A DNA stretch of 64,000 bases from Bacillota bacterium (GCA_023422005.1 JAEZSC010000151.1:1-64000); one strand, 5' to 3'; counted from the first letter of the stretch, positions 50,276 to 59,318 are shown. The notes: generated from the sequence alone by a model not told the origin. Made by a program: numbers and translations.

Positions 50276-52073
50276 AGCAAGACGGGCGCTGCTGCTGGAC
50301 GACGAGAAGTTTGTCAGCAATTTCAATACCAACTACTTCCTGCGGGTGCTGAGCTACCTGAAGCCCTACAAAGGCTTGGTGGCTGCCAGCATCGTCGCGA
50401 TGGTCATCAACATGCTGTGCGGACTGGTGTCGCCCTACATGATCAGCCTGGCGCTGGACCGCAGCATCACCGGCGGTGATTACTCGCTGCTGCCGTGGAT
50501 CGTGGCGGCCATATTGGGAGCGGCGGCGCTGGGCTCCGTGATGCTGCGCACCAAGGTGCGCCTGATGAACGTGACTGGCCGCCGGGCACTGGCCACACTG
50601 CGCGAGGAGCTCTTTTCCCACATCCAGACGCTGGGCTTCGATTTCTTCGATTCCCGCCCGGCGGGCAAGATCATGCTGCGCGTCATCAACGACGTGGATT
50701 CGCTGCTGGGCCTGTTTTCCCAGGGCATCGTCAACATGCTGACCAACGCATTGTCGCTGGTTGCCATCGCCACCATCATGCTGGTCATCAACTGGCGGCT
50801 GGCACTGGTTGCCTTCGCGGTGGTGCCGCTGCTGCTGATCATCGTGTTCGTACTCAAGCCTCACATCCGCTCGGCATGGCGCGAGGTGCGCTGGAAATCC
50901 AGCACGATGAACGCCTATTTGCACGAGAGCCTGGCCGGCATGCGCGTAACGCAGGCCTTCACCCGCGAAGAGGAGAACTCCAAGATCTTCCGTGGCGCCA
51001 ACAGCGAAATCCGCCGCACATGGATGAAGGCCATCAAGCTGGGCGCAGCCTTCTTCCCCGCCTTCGAGCTCGTAAGCTCCGTGGGCACATGCCTGATCTA
51101 TTACTTCGGCGTGCGCTGGATCAACGCGCCGGTGGACCCGATCTCCATGGGAACGCTGTTCGCGATGACGTGGTACCTGGGCCGCTTTTGGGACCCGTTG
51201 AACCAGATCTCCAACATCTATTATGAAATTCTCTCGGCCATGGCCTCGCTGGAGCGCATCTACGAGATCATGGACACGCCGGCCATCATACACAGCAAGG
51301 AAGGCGCGCAGCCCCTCCCCCCCATCACCGGCCATGTGTCCTTCGATCATGTGACCTTCGGCTATGACTATGAGGACGGCCAGATCGTGCTGGATGACGT
51401 CAGTTTTGAAGTGAAGCCGGGCATGACCGTGGCGCTGGTGGGCCCCACCGGCGCGGGTAAATCCACTGTGGTCAGCCTGATCAGCCGCTTCTATGACGTA
51501 AACCTGGGCCGCGTGCTCATCGACGGCTATGACATCCGCGACGTGGAGCTGCACTCGCTGCGCTCCCAGATGGGCATCATGCTGCAGGACAGCTTCATCT
51601 TCTCAGGCACGATCATGGACAACCTGCGCTATGGCCGGCTGGACGCCACCGACGAGGAAGTCATCGAGGCCGCCAAAGCCGTGCACGCCCACGAATTCAT
51701 CATGCAGATGGAAAACGGCTACCAGACCGAGGTGCGCGAGCGCGGCAGCCGCCTGTCCACCGGGCAGAAGCAGCTCATCTCCTTCGCCCGGGCGCTGCTG
51801 GCCGACCCGCGCATCCTGATTCTGGATGAGGCCACCGCCTCCATCGATACCCGCACCGAGGTGCTCATACAGAAGGCGCTGGAGCGCGTGCTCAAGGGCC
51901 GCACGTCCTTCGTTATCGCCCACCGGCTTTCCACAATCCGCAAGGCCGACTGCATCATGGTTGTGGACCAGGGCAAGATCATAGAAGCCGGCCGCCACGA
52001 GGAGCTCATGGAACAGAAGGGCGCTTATTATGAGCTCTGCGAGGCGCAGTACCGCTTTATGAAGGCAGTTTAA
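50268..52073 (+). CDS. Heterodimeric ABC exporter subunit, catalytic site
   Basis: 601 residues, membrane domain plus ATPase. Walker A GPTGAGKST, Walker B LILDEATASIDT with intact Glu, H-loop AHR. Its signature is LSTGQ rather than LSGGQ, and this pairs with the Asp-type Walker B of the partner, so the dimer has one consensus and one degenerate ATP site. It resembles bacterial multidrug or lipid flippases. AAGGGGGATGG upstream of the ATG. Confidence 0.88.
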   Translation: MPRARRALLLDDEKFVSNFNTNYFLRVLSYLKPYKGLVAASIVAMVINMLCGLVSPYMISLALDRSITGGDYSLLPWIVAAILGAAALGSVMLRTKVRLMNVTGRRALATLREELFSHIQTLGFDFFDSRPAGKIMLRVINDVDSLLGLFSQGIVNMLTNALSLVAIATIMLVINWRLALVAFAVVPLLLIIVFVLKPHIRSAWREVRWKSSTMNAYLHESLAGMRVTQAFTREEENSKIFRGANSEIRRTWMKAIKLGAAFFPAFELVSSVGTCLIYYFGVRWINAPVDPISMGTLFAMTWYLGRFWDPLNQISNIYYEILSAMASLERIYEIMDTPAIIHSKEGAQPLPPITGHVSFDHVTFGYDYEDGQIVLDDVSFEVKPGMTVALVGPTGAGKSTVVSLISRFYDVNLGRVLIDGYDIRDVELHSLRSQMGIMLQDSFIFSGTIMDNLRYGRLDATDEEVIEAAKAVHAHEFIMQMENGYQTEVRERGSRLSTGQKQLISFARALLADPRILILDEATASIDTRTEVLIQKALERVLKGRTSFVIAHRLSTIRKADCIMVVDQGKIIEAGRHEELMEQKGAYYELCEAQYRFMKAV

Positions 52074-52095
52074 ATTCGCCAACCTCTTTTGTCAG

Positions 52096-52139
52096 CCGCT
52101 TTGCCGCCGAAGTTTAGTAGGTGGGTAAAGCGGTTTTTT
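52096..52139 (+). terminator. Terminator of the ABC exporter pair
   Basis: CCGCTTT (52096-52102) pairs with AAAGCGG (52127-52133) over a long loop, followed by T6. Confidence 0.6.
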
Positions 52140-52146
52140 ACGGTCA

Positions 52147-52352
52147 GCGGGGGAACTTCTCCCCCGCCGATACCACCCCTAGCCTATGACCACCTTACTC
52201 TCTGGTTCGCGTAGCCCACTGCCGCACATGTCGCCAGCGGGCCTCCTGTTATCCGTCTATTGCTGTTTTGCCTGGAACGATAGACCGCTACAGCGGGGTT
52301 CTTTTTTGTAGTTCTATCTTGGCACTCGTTTCCTTGGCCGGATGAACCGGCC
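52147..52352 (+). repeat. Four-hairpin intergenic element, copy D
   Basis: Stems H1 52147-52153/52161-52167 (GCGGGGG/CCCCCGC), H2 52215-52221/52235-52241 (one mismatch), H3 52285-52288/52293-52296 (CCGC-TACA-GCGG), H4 52336-52341/52347-52352 (GGCCGG-ATGAA-CCGGCC). Closest to copy A: both share GGGGTTCTT after H3 and TTTCCTTGGCCGG at H4. An unrelated 8-bp hairpin GGCCGTAT/ATACGGCC follows at 52392-52410. Confidence 0.7.
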
Positions 52353-52423
52353 TGCGGCAATAAAGCATTCGGTTCTTGCGTACAAGCGTAGGGCCGTATT
52401 GCATACGGCCTTCAACGGCGACC

Positions 52424-52452
52424 CTGAAAACCGCAATCCTTTATGCTATAAT
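52424..52452 (+). promoter_or_regulatory. Candidate promoter of the methyltransferase
   Basis: CTGAAA (52424-52429), 17 nt, TATAAT (52447-52452). Two small palindromes follow at the likely start site: GACTATAGTC (52460-52469) and GAGTTT/AAACTC (52474-52491). Confidence 0.45.
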
Positions 52453-52514
52453 TCGAATTGACTATAGTCTGGCGAGTTTAACTGCAAACTCTAACTATGG
52501 GAGGATTTCGTTTT

Positions 52515-53324
52515 ATGCCGGTGATTAATAATCCTAGTACAGTTCAGGAGCAATACAAAACGCAGGACAATCTTGCCGCACGCAGGGGCCTGCATCAGAA
52601 ATATGACAGGAACAAGAAGTGGGCGCACTGGCTATTCGAGAATTACCATTTCTTTGAGGGCTGCCGCATTCTGGAGATTGGCTGCGGAGACGGCTCCATG
52701 TGGGAAGGGCGTATCGAGACCCTGCCAGAGGGCGCAAAACTGGAGCTGACGGACTTTTCACCGGCGATGGTGGACATCGTTCGGGGCAAGTTTGGAAATA
52801 TTGCGAATGTCACTGCCCGTGAAATGGACATCCAAAGCATAGACGCGGCGGACAACTCTTACGATGTGATCATTGCCACCCTTGTGTTGCAGCATGTTCC
52901 GGATCTCCAGAAGGCAATTGCTGAGGTTTACCGCGTACTTAAGCCGCAGGGCATCTTTTACGCTTTTACCTTCGGAAAAAATGGCGCAATCCGATTCCTG
53001 CGGGAGAAGCTGCAGGAGTTTGACCCTTCCCTGGATGTCTATAAAGAAAGCGACTATCCCCTCACGATGCAGACCGTTCGTGAGCCGCTGAAAAAGAACT
53101 TTGAGGATGTCGTACTATACCGGTACGCCGATTTTCTGGAGGTAACCGATTCGGCGGACTTGGTGGAGTATGTACTGTCCTCAACGGCGATGGCCGGGTT
53201 TGACAGGTCGCGAGCCGGCAGTCTGCAGGTGTTTTTCGACTCATGTAAGGATGAGAATGGAATCATTTATTTTCCCAGAGAGTACGGCATGTATATGGCG
53301 CAGAAGAATTTGCGGGAACTATAA
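52515..53324 (+). CDS. Class I SAM-dependent methyltransferase
   Basis: 269 residues. SAM motif I RILEIGCGDGSMWE at residues 52-65, acidic strand KLELTDFSPAM, motif AREMDIQSID and LVLQHVPDLQKAIAEVYRVLKPQGIFYAF. The substrate cannot be told; the late part resembles small-molecule methyltransferases. ATG at 52515 has GGGAGGA 9 nt upstream. Confidence 0.83.
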   Translation: MPVINNPSTVQEQYKTQDNLAARRGLHQKYDRNKKWAHWLFENYHFFEGCRILEIGCGDGSMWEGRIETLPEGAKLELTDFSPAMVDIVRGKFGNIANVTAREMDIQSIDAADNSYDVIIATLVLQHVPDLQKAIAEVYRVLKPQGIFYAFTFGKNGAIRFLREKLQEFDPSLDVYKESDYPLTMQTVREPLKKNFEDVVLYRYADFLEVTDSADLVEYVLSSTAMAGFDRSRAGSLQVFFDSCKDENGIIYFPREYGMYMAQKNLREL

Positions 53325-53345
53325 GCAAATAGCATTTGCCATTGG

Positions 53346-53716
53346 ATGGTTAGAATGCGGGTAAAAAATAAAGTCAACGATACGTACGCTATATACGAAA
53401 CAGGCATAAAGAAAGCTGAAATGTCCGATGAAGAGCTTTCTGTTCAATTATCGGTGTCAATATGCGACGCATATGCTGCCAATCCTGTACCCACGGCAAT
53501 TTCTGTGCTGTCGGCAACTACGACGACGAAATCTTTTGCTTATCGGATATTGAAGTAAAAACTATAGACGATATGCTTCAACCCACAGAAGACCATGAGG
53601 AAAGTGTTGGTGCTCACTGCAGATACCACAATACAAATAATATCGATCAAAATGTTCTGGTGCTCGATGACAGGGACTATTGCAAAGGCGGACAGCATTT
53701 CCTTGGACTGTCTTGA
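53346..53716 (+). pseudogene. Disrupted small Cys-rich protein gene (uncertain)
   Basis: Two overlapping frames look partly coding. The first (53346-53558) starts MVRMRVKNKVNDTYAIYETG and reads plausibly to about EELSVQLS. The second (53462-53716) reads CCQSCTHGNFCAVGNYDDEIFCL, a Cys-rich pattern that looks like a genuine domain, but has no ribosome site. A single frameshift near 53445-53470 would join them. Could also be two short genes or chance. Confidence 0.35.
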
Positions 53717-53769
53717 ATTTCGGAATAGTTATATTATGTTGTGGTTGGATGGATTAAGGGAGGTTTATA

Positions 53770-54144
53770 TTGTATATAAACGAATATAACAATTATATTC
53801 TTAGAACTATTGATTGTGAGTCGCGTGCAATCATTATTAGTGACGATAAAAAAAACTATAGGAATCTTATCGATTTTGGTAATTGTTGCATAAATTTAAC
53901 GGATGAAAATGGAGATTTATATGTGTCACGATGGGAAAGCCCTGAATATCAAGCTATCTCCATTTCTGAGGACGATTTTTGGAAAATATGTGGCATTACG
54001 GACTACATATGCAACTACATAACAAATGGAGTAAAGGGGGGAATTACTGAGGCGTTTGGGTTTTGGGATGACTGGAACAACAGCTTCCAAGTAATTGAGG
54101 TAAATAATATGTATTATGGAATCTATTGGTGGACAACAGCGTAG
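53770..54144 (+). CDS. Hypothetical protein, AT-rich
   Basis: 124 residues, not recognised. TTG start with GGGAGG 6 nt upstream. The protein is acidic and aromatic-rich (SRWESPEYQAISISEDDFWKI, FGFWDDWNN, MYYGIYWWTTA) with no signal or membrane segment. The DNA is clearly more AT-rich than its surroundings, a sign of recent transfer. Size and composition recall immunity-type proteins, but that is only an impression. Confidence 0.55.
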   Translation: MYINEYNNYILRTIDCESRAIIISDDKKNYRNLIDFGNCCINLTDENGDLYVSRWESPEYQAISISEDDFWKICGITDYICNYITNGVKGGITEAFGFWDDWNNSFQVIEVNNMYYGIYWWTTA

Positions 54145-54320
54145 TTGCGTCTCAGAAGTTTTTAGAAGCTACAGACAATTCTCACGATTAGCCAACCATA
54201 CCAACGGGAGAGCAGCTGGAGAGAGGGTTCCTTACAGTCACATCCCCCATTCTAAGCACATCGAACAATCCACCGGCCCAAAACCATCAAAACTCGTCAA
54301 GGAACGGCAGCTTTCCTCGG

Positions 54321-54349
54321 TTGCCCCTTTGTCGGCTGTCGCATAGAAT
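54321..54349 (+). promoter_or_regulatory. Candidate promoter of the GNAT gene
   Basis: TTGCCC (54321-54326), 17 nt, TAGAAT (54344-54349), 27 nt before the ATG. Confidence 0.5.
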
Positions 54350-54376
54350 GGGTTTATATCAGTACAGGAGAACGCC

Positions 54377-54889
54377 ATGGGCATCATCGTGCGCAGCATG
54401 CTACCGTCGGATTTCCATGGGCTGTCAGAAGTCTTCCGCCGCCAGGGGCGTGACCTGGGAACAGCGGCGCTGGAACGCTGGTTCGTGCTGGCGCGCAGCG
54501 GCGAGGTTGATTTGCTGATCGTAGAAGTGGCCGGCCAGCCGGCAGGGTTCGCCCGCATTGGCTGGTTTGGCGCCGAGCAGGCCGAGGATCTGCTGCCGGA
54601 AGTTTTGGATTTTATCGTGTTTGAACCTTTTATTGGGTGCGGTGTGGCGCAGGCACTGGCTTCTGAGGCCCAGCGGCGCATACTGGAACGCACCGGTGGC
54701 CTGGAAGAGAACGCCCTGCTGGCCATCTACAGCCAGCGCCCTGTACGCATGCAGAAGGCCAGCTTCGTGCTGGACGGTCTGTTCATCAACCGCCAGGGGC
54801 GGTTCATTCCCTCAGCGCAGGCCAAGGCAGAACCCCACCAGGTGCTCAGCCTGTCGGGCCACCGCCTCCAGTCGCAGACACAGCCTTGA
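54377..54889 (+). CDS. GNAT-family N-acetyltransferase-like protein
   Basis: 170 residues. Start IIVRSMLPSDFHGLSEVFRRQG and the strand LLIVEVAGQPAGFARIGWFG fit a GNAT fold; the acetyl-CoA loop is weakly conserved (FEPFIGCGVAQALASEAQRRIL). Substrate unknown. AGGAG 6 nt before the ATG. Its 3' end overlaps the convergent AEC transporter gene by 44 nt. Confidence 0.68.
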   Translation: MGIIVRSMLPSDFHGLSEVFRRQGRDLGTAALERWFVLARSGEVDLLIVEVAGQPAGFARIGWFGAEQAEDLLPEVLDFIVFEPFIGCGVAQALASEAQRRILERTGGLEENALLAIYSQRPVRMQKASFVLDGLFINRQGRFIPSAQAKAEPHQVLSLSGHRLQSQTQP

Positions 54890-55817
54890 CGAGCATCTGA
54901 AGCAGGAACATCCAAAGCGGCACCGTGACCACGCTGAGCAGCGTGCTGACCAGCACCGTCTGCGCGGCGAACTGCGGCCGCACACCGAACATTGAGGCGA
55001 AAATGGCCACGTTGGCGGCCACGGGCATGGCAGTGATGAGCACGCACGCCGCCACAGTGTCGCTGCCCAAGGCCGGCACGCCGGGCACACCCAGTGCCCA
55101 TAGCGCCCAGAAGGCCAGCAGAGCCAGCGCAGGCAGCGCCACCAGGCGCACCGCCGCCCCCACGAAGGCCAGCCCCTCCCGCAGCACCTGCTTGAAATCC
55201 CCTTCGGCCACCAGCACGCCCACGATCATCATGGCCAGCGGCGTGTTCATCGCAGACACATAATCGATGGCGCCGTTGACAAAGCCAGGCAGCTGCCAGC
55301 CGGTCACAAACAGCGCAAGGCCGATGAACACGGCGATGAGTCCCGGCTGCTTGAGGACTTCCTTGATGCTGCCGCTTTTGCCGGCATAGATGCTCACGCC
55401 GATGGTCCACTGATACACGGTGAACGCCATGACATACACGGAACCGTAGACCACGCCGGTTTTACCCAGCAGGCTCATGAGCAGCGGATAGCCCATGAAG
55501 CCGCAGTTGCTGAACACCGTGGCTTCCCACAACACTTTCTTCTTGCCCGGATCTTTGATTGGCCACAGCCTGCCCAGCAGATAAAACGCAAACATCGAGA
55601 GAAAACCGAAAGCCGCCATGATGCCCATGTTGATGAGCAAATGAGTTTCAAATTTCATCTGAAAGCTCTTGATGACCAGCAGCGGCGCAGTCACGTGGAT
55701 GACGATCTTCGTCAGCAGCACCCGCCCGTCGTCGTTGATGACCTTTCCCAGCGCCAAGCCGAACCCCAGCGCCATCATCATAATCAGTATCAATACCTGT
55801 TGCGTCAAATCGTTCAT
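54846..55817 (-). CDS. AEC-family transporter (auxin efflux carrier type)
   Basis: 323 residues with about ten membrane helices and a central FSNCGFMGYPLLMSLLG motif typical of the AEC family, which exports or takes up organic acids such as malate. Also MNTPLAMMIVGVLVAEGD and ITAMPVAANVAIFAS late in the sequence. The ATG shares one base with the trmL stop (TGATG), so the two are coupled. Substrate unknown. Confidence 0.85.
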   Translation of the reverse strand: MNDLTQQVLILIMMMALGFGLALGKVINDDGRVLLTKIVIHVTAPLLVIKSFQMKFETHLLINMGIMAAFGFLSMFAFYLLGRLWPIKDPGKKKVLWEATVFSNCGFMGYPLLMSLLGKTGVVYGSVYVMAFTVYQWTIGVSIYAGKSGSIKEVLKQPGLIAVFIGLALFVTGWQLPGFVNGAIDYVSAMNTPLAMMIVGVLVAEGDFKQVLREGLAFVGAAVRLVALPALALLAFWALWALGVPGVPALGSDTVAACVLITAMPVAANVAIFASMFGVRPQFAAQTVLVSTLLSVVTVPLWMFLLQMLVKAVSATGGGGPTG

Positions 55818-56302
55818 CAGTATTCCCGCAGGCTCCCCTCCAGCTTCATACCCGGAAAGCCCAACTGCCGCAGCGCCTCATACACGACGATGGCCACGGC
55901 GTTGCTCAGGTTCAGTGAGCGTGCCTCGTCGATCATCGGGATGCGCAGCGCGTTTTCGTAGTGCTGGGCCAGCAATGCCTCGGGCAGGCCCCGTGTCTCC
56001 CGGCCGAACACCAGATAGTCGCCGTCCCGATAGGCGATGTCGGCATGGCTGTGCTTGGCCTTGGTGCTGCAGAAGAAGTAGCGACCGGGGTTGCGCGCGA
56101 ACAGCGCCTCCAGATCGGGATAGCGCTGCACATCCAGCAGCGGCCAGTAGTCCAGCCCGGCACGCTTGAGGTATCGGTCGTCTATGGAAAAGCCCAGCGG
56201 CTCCACCAGGTGCAGCCGCGCGCCGGTGGCGGCGCACGTGCGGGCGATGTTGCCGGTGTTCTGCGGGATCTCCGGCTCCACGAGTACGATGTTCAGGGCC
56301 AT
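55817..56302 (-). CDS. trmL: tRNA (cytidine(34)-2'-O)-methyltransferase
   Basis: 161 residues, SPOUT methyltransferase that modifies the wobble base of tRNA-Leu. Motifs: NIVLVEPEIPQNTGNIARTCAATGARLHLVEPLGF, YLVFGRETRGLPEALL and the trefoil-knot end IPMIDEARSLNLSNAVAIVVYEALRQ. ATG at 56302 with AGGAG 5 nt upstream. Confidence 0.93.
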   Translation of the reverse strand: MALNIVLVEPEIPQNTGNIARTCAATGARLHLVEPLGFSIDDRYLKRAGLDYWPLLDVQRYPDLEALFARNPGRYFFCSTKAKHSHADIAYRDGDYLVFGRETRGLPEALLAQHYENALRIPMIDEARSLNLSNAVAIVVYEALRQLGFPGMKLEGSLREY

Positions 56303-56424
56303 GATTTCTCCTGCGGGCAAAAGCCACGGACCCTATGATACCACGGAAAGCACATACGGAACACCGCATTTTAACCTTCTATACGAAATGTAGAAAAATG
56401 CCTAAATACGGGCTGCATCCTGCC

Positions 56425-56453
56425 AAAAAAAAGAGCCGGCATCGCCGGCTCTC
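56425..56453 (-). terminator. Terminator of the dpaA-dpaB-aspartate kinase genes
   Basis: AGAGCCGGC-GAT-GCCGGCTCT stem with T8 on the minus-strand side. Confidence 0.85.
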
Positions 56454-56478
56454 AGATTGCGTATGAGTTTGAACTTTC

Positions 56479-57693
56479 TCAGCCGGCGCTCTTCGAGAGC
56501 CGGAATTCTTCATGCAAGGCCCGCACCGCCCGCTGGGCGTCCTCCGAGCGGATCAGGCAGGAGATCGTCATGTGGGAGTCCGCCGTCTGCAGCACGGTGA
56601 CGCCTTCGTCGGCCAGCGCGCGGATGATGCGCGCCATGACGCCGGGCACGCCCCGCATGCGGCTGCCTATGGCGGACACCTTGCAGCAGCCTGTCAGCAT
56701 CGTATAGGTGCAGCCGATGGCGTCCAGCACCCGCCGGGCACGCACGGCGCGGTCATCGTCTATCGTGAAGACGATGGAATCCGGGAACAGGTTGATCAGA
56801 TCGATGCTGATGTCGGCGTCGGCCAGGCCGCGCAGCAGCCGGTTCTCGATCTCCGGTGTGGCGTGTTCCACCTTGACTTGTGTGCGCGCGCCTATGCAGG
56901 CGATAGCGGAAAGCACGTCGACGCCGTGCAGCACGCCTTCGGGCGCCTCGGTGGAGATTCGGGTGCCGGCATGGTCGCTCATCGTGTTGCGCACAATCAA
57001 CGGCACGTTGCCGCGCATGGCAATCTCCACAGCCTTGGGGTGGATGACCTTTGCCCCGTGGTCGGCCATTTGGAACATCTCATTGTAACTGATGTCCGGC
57101 AGCACCCGCGCCTCGGGCAGCAACCGGGGGTCAGCGGTCATGATGCCGTCCACATCGGTGTAAATTTCTATGGCTTCGGCCTTGAGCGCTGAGCCCAGGA
57201 TGGCGGCGGAGGTGTCGCTGCCGCCGCGGCCCAGCGTGGTCACGTCGCCGCCGCGGGTGATGCCCTGAAAACCCGTAACGACCGGTATCACGCCGGTATT
57301 GAGCAGCTCGTTTAGCCGTGCGGTGTCCACTTCATAATAGGATGCATTGCCAAAACGGTCGTTTGTAAAAATGCCGGCCTGCCAGCCGGTCAGGGCGCGG
57401 GAGGCGTACCCGCGGGCCTCGAAAGCGCCGGCCATGACCACCGCGGAGATCGTCTCTCCGCAGGACATCAGCAAGTCCTTGTCTCTGGGGTTGATTTCCG
57501 CGCCGGCCGCCTCAAAGGCAAATTGCAGCAGCGTATCGGTGGCATAGGGTTCGCCGGTGCGGCCCATGGCGCTCACGACGACAACAGGCGCATAGCCGCT
57601 CTTCTTGGCGGCAATCACCTTGTCGATCGCCATGGCGCGGGCCTCCGGCGTGCGCACCGAAGTTCCACCGAATTTTTGTACCAAAATCCTCAT
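56479..57693 (-). CDS. lysC: Aspartate kinase
   Basis: 404 residues, first step of the aspartate pathway (lysine, diaminopimelate, dipicolinate). KFGGTSV at the start, TLGRGGSDTSAA and AEAIEIYTDVDGIMTADPR in the kinase domain, and two ACT domains at the C-terminus (VSAIGSRMRGVPGVMARI, TISCLIRSEDAQRAV). It follows dpaB by 45 nt, an arrangement like the Bacillus subtilis spoVF-asd-dapG cluster, so it may supply dipicolinate synthesis in the mother cell. AAGGAG before the ATG. Confidence 0.93.
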   Translation of the reverse strand: MRILVQKFGGTSVRTPEARAMAIDKVIAAKKSGYAPVVVVSAMGRTGEPYATDTLLQFAFEAAGAEINPRDKDLLMSCGETISAVVMAGAFEARGYASRALTGWQAGIFTNDRFGNASYYEVDTARLNELLNTGVIPVVTGFQGITRGGDVTTLGRGGSDTSAAILGSALKAEAIEIYTDVDGIMTADPRLLPEARVLPDISYNEMFQMADHGAKVIHPKAVEIAMRGNVPLIVRNTMSDHAGTRISTEAPEGVLHGVDVLSAIACIGARTQVKVEHATPEIENRLLRGLADADISIDLINLFPDSIVFTIDDDRAVRARRVLDAIGCTYTMLTGCCKVSAIGSRMRGVPGVMARIIRALADEGVTVLQTADSHMTISCLIRSEDAQRAVRALHEEFRLSKSAG

Positions 57694-57738
57694 ATTGCGG
57701 CTCCTTGCCTTCCATAGGGTGTCCGATGTTTTCCGTTA

Positions 57739-58335
57739 TTATATCATTTCACCGGTTTTATACAATACAGGTTGAATTTGGCGGCCTTCAAAAGCTTTCT
57801 TCACCGTGGGCACGATGAGCTCCATACGGGACACCAGCGAGTTGGGTTTGCCCTGGTAGTTGTCCTGCTCATAGGGCACCATGTAGATGTTTCGCATCGT
57901 GGAAAGCATGCCGATGTTCTTCAAGGAGTTGGTCAGACCGTCGTTGGTGCTGGGAGCCAGCACCGCCGGGCCGCCGTTGCGCAGGTGGGCTTTCACTGCC
58001 ATGAGCACCGGTGTATCCACGATGCCCAGCGCCAGCTTGGCCATCGTGTTGCCCGTGCAGGGCGCCACGACCGCCATATCCAGCATGCGCTTGGGGCCGA
58101 TGGGCTCGGTATCCACCACGGTGTGCAGGGGAAGCTTGCCGGTCAGGTTGTACACGCGCTCGATCAGGTCCTTGGCTTTAAAGAACCGTGTGTCCCATTC
58201 GTAGACGCTGTTGGAGAATATGGGTATCAGATCCGCGCCTTCGTCGCGCATCTGCTCGATGGCAGGAAGCACCGCTTCGATCATACAGAACGATCCAGTC
58301 AGGCAAAACCCGATGCGTTTGCCGGTCAGTTCCAT
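57739..58335 (-). CDS. dpaB: Dipicolinate synthase subunit B
   Basis: 198 residues, flavoprotein-like subunit of the enzyme that makes dipicolinic acid for the spore core. Motifs GKRIGFCLTGSFCMIE, FSNSVYEWDTRFF, APCTGNTMAKLALGI and VLAPSTNDGLTNSLKNIG match the family. 22 nt after dpaA. GGAGGG 6 nt before the ATG. Confidence 0.93.
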   Translation of the reverse strand: MELTGKRIGFCLTGSFCMIEAVLPAIEQMRDEGADLIPIFSNSVYEWDTRFFKAKDLIERVYNLTGKLPLHTVVDTEPIGPKRMLDMAVVAPCTGNTMAKLALGIVDTPVLMAVKAHLRNGGPAVLAPSTNDGLTNSLKNIGMLSTMRNIYMVPYEQDNYQGKPNSLVSRMELIVPTVKKAFEGRQIQPVLYKTGEMI

Positions 58336-58357
58336 GAATTTCCCTCCGTCCTTAACA

Positions 58358-59194
58358 TTAAAGCAATTCTTTTATGCAGTTGTAAATGATTTCTGCCGCG
58401 GTGCGCGGGAACATGCGACCGGGCAGGCTTTGATAGGGCTGGGCGTCCAGCTTGAGCCGGGCGGCAGCGTTAAAGTCCACACCGAAGGGGCTGGACGCCA
58501 GGTCGATGATGACGACGTCACGGCGAAGGCCGCGCAGCTTGTCCTCTGTCAGCAGCACACTGGGAATGGTGTTGAAGATAAAGTTGCTGTCGCGGCAGGC
58601 TTCCGAAATGTTGTTGGTGTGCACCGAGATGACGCCGATGGCGGCGATGTCCTCCAACTGCTCCTTGCGGCGGGCGGTGGCAATGACGTCGGCGCCGAAG
58701 GCCTTGAGCAGCTTGACCAGATCCTTGCCGATGCGGCCATAACCCAGCACCGTGCACTGTGAGCCCTTGAGCGTTCGCTCGGTGCGCTCCAGCGCCACAC
58801 GGATGGCGCCCTCGGCGGTTGGCCAGGCGTTGGCCTGGGCGAAACGCTCGCTGGCCAGCAGGTTCATCACACGTATACCCGCCCGTTCGGGCTCCTTTGA
58901 GAGAAAGCCACCCACCAGCCACGCGCCGTCGCGCATATCATGCAATATGACATCCAACGGATAGGCCGTGTCCATGGATTGCAGGGGCACCATGCCGTTG
59001 CGTTCGCTGGGCATGGGTAATACGACGACGTCCGCCTCTCCGGTGGCCCGGGAGATGTCCGCCAGGGTTCGGTCGGCCACGGGCAGGCCGAACGCATGCA
59101 GCTCTATGTCGGGATTCTTCTTTAAGTACTCGTAAAGATATATGTTGCGCCGGTCGCCGCCGACCAGAAGTACGCTTCTCGCGTCAGAGGACAT
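58358..59194 (-). CDS. dpaA: Dipicolinate synthase subunit A
   Basis: 278 residues with a C-terminal Rossmann domain (CTVLGYGRIGKDLVKLLKAFGADV, then IFNTIPSVLL and VVIIDLASSPFGVDF). Together with subunit B it oxidises the lysine-pathway intermediate to dipicolinate. Its presence says the organism forms endospores. GAGGGTGGG before the ATG; a SigK-like promoter is at 59224-59252. Confidence 0.93.
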   Translation of the reverse strand: MSSDARSVLLVGGDRRNIYLYEYLKKNPDIELHAFGLPVADRTLADISRATGEADVVVLPMPSERNGMVPLQSMDTAYPLDVILHDMRDGAWLVGGFLSKEPERAGIRVMNLLASERFAQANAWPTAEGAIRVALERTERTLKGSQCTVLGYGRIGKDLVKLLKAFGADVIATARRKEQLEDIAAIGVISVHTNNISEACRDSNFIFNTIPSVLLTEDKLRGLRRDVVIIDLASSPFGVDFNAAARLKLDAQPYQSLPGRMFPRTAAEIIYNCIKELL

Positions 59195-59223
59195 GAACCC
59201 ACCCTCTTCTCATTGATGACTCT

Positions 59224-59252
59224 ACACTTTATGAACGCAAAGGGTTGTCCGT
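59224..59252 (-). promoter_or_regulatory. SigK-like promoter of dpaA
   Basis: On the minus strand AC (59252-59251), 17 nt, CATAAAGTGT (59233-59224), fitting the mother-cell pattern AC-N16/17-CATANNNTA except the last A. Position, 30 nt before the ATG, is right for dpaA. Confidence 0.4.
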
Positions 59253-59292
59253 GAGAGGCGGCATGACGGCTTGTGGATGTGGGCGCACATAG

Positions 59293-59318
59293 AAAAAGAG
59301 CCGCCTGGCCGGCGGCTC
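59293..59318 (-). terminator. Terminator of the methyltransferase gene
   Basis: GAGCCGCC-GGCCA-GGCGGCTC stem (minus strand) with T5. Confidence 0.75.

Noticed and set aside
49773..51554. A 593-codon minus-strand open frame across both ABC exporter genes
   Set aside because: Antisense of two clear transporter genes; the translation has no domain.
52147..52352. Reading the four-hairpin elements as CRISPR repeats or rRNA/tRNA fragments
   Set aside because: Copies are dispersed and in single units, with no spacer arrays and no similarity to stable RNAs I know.
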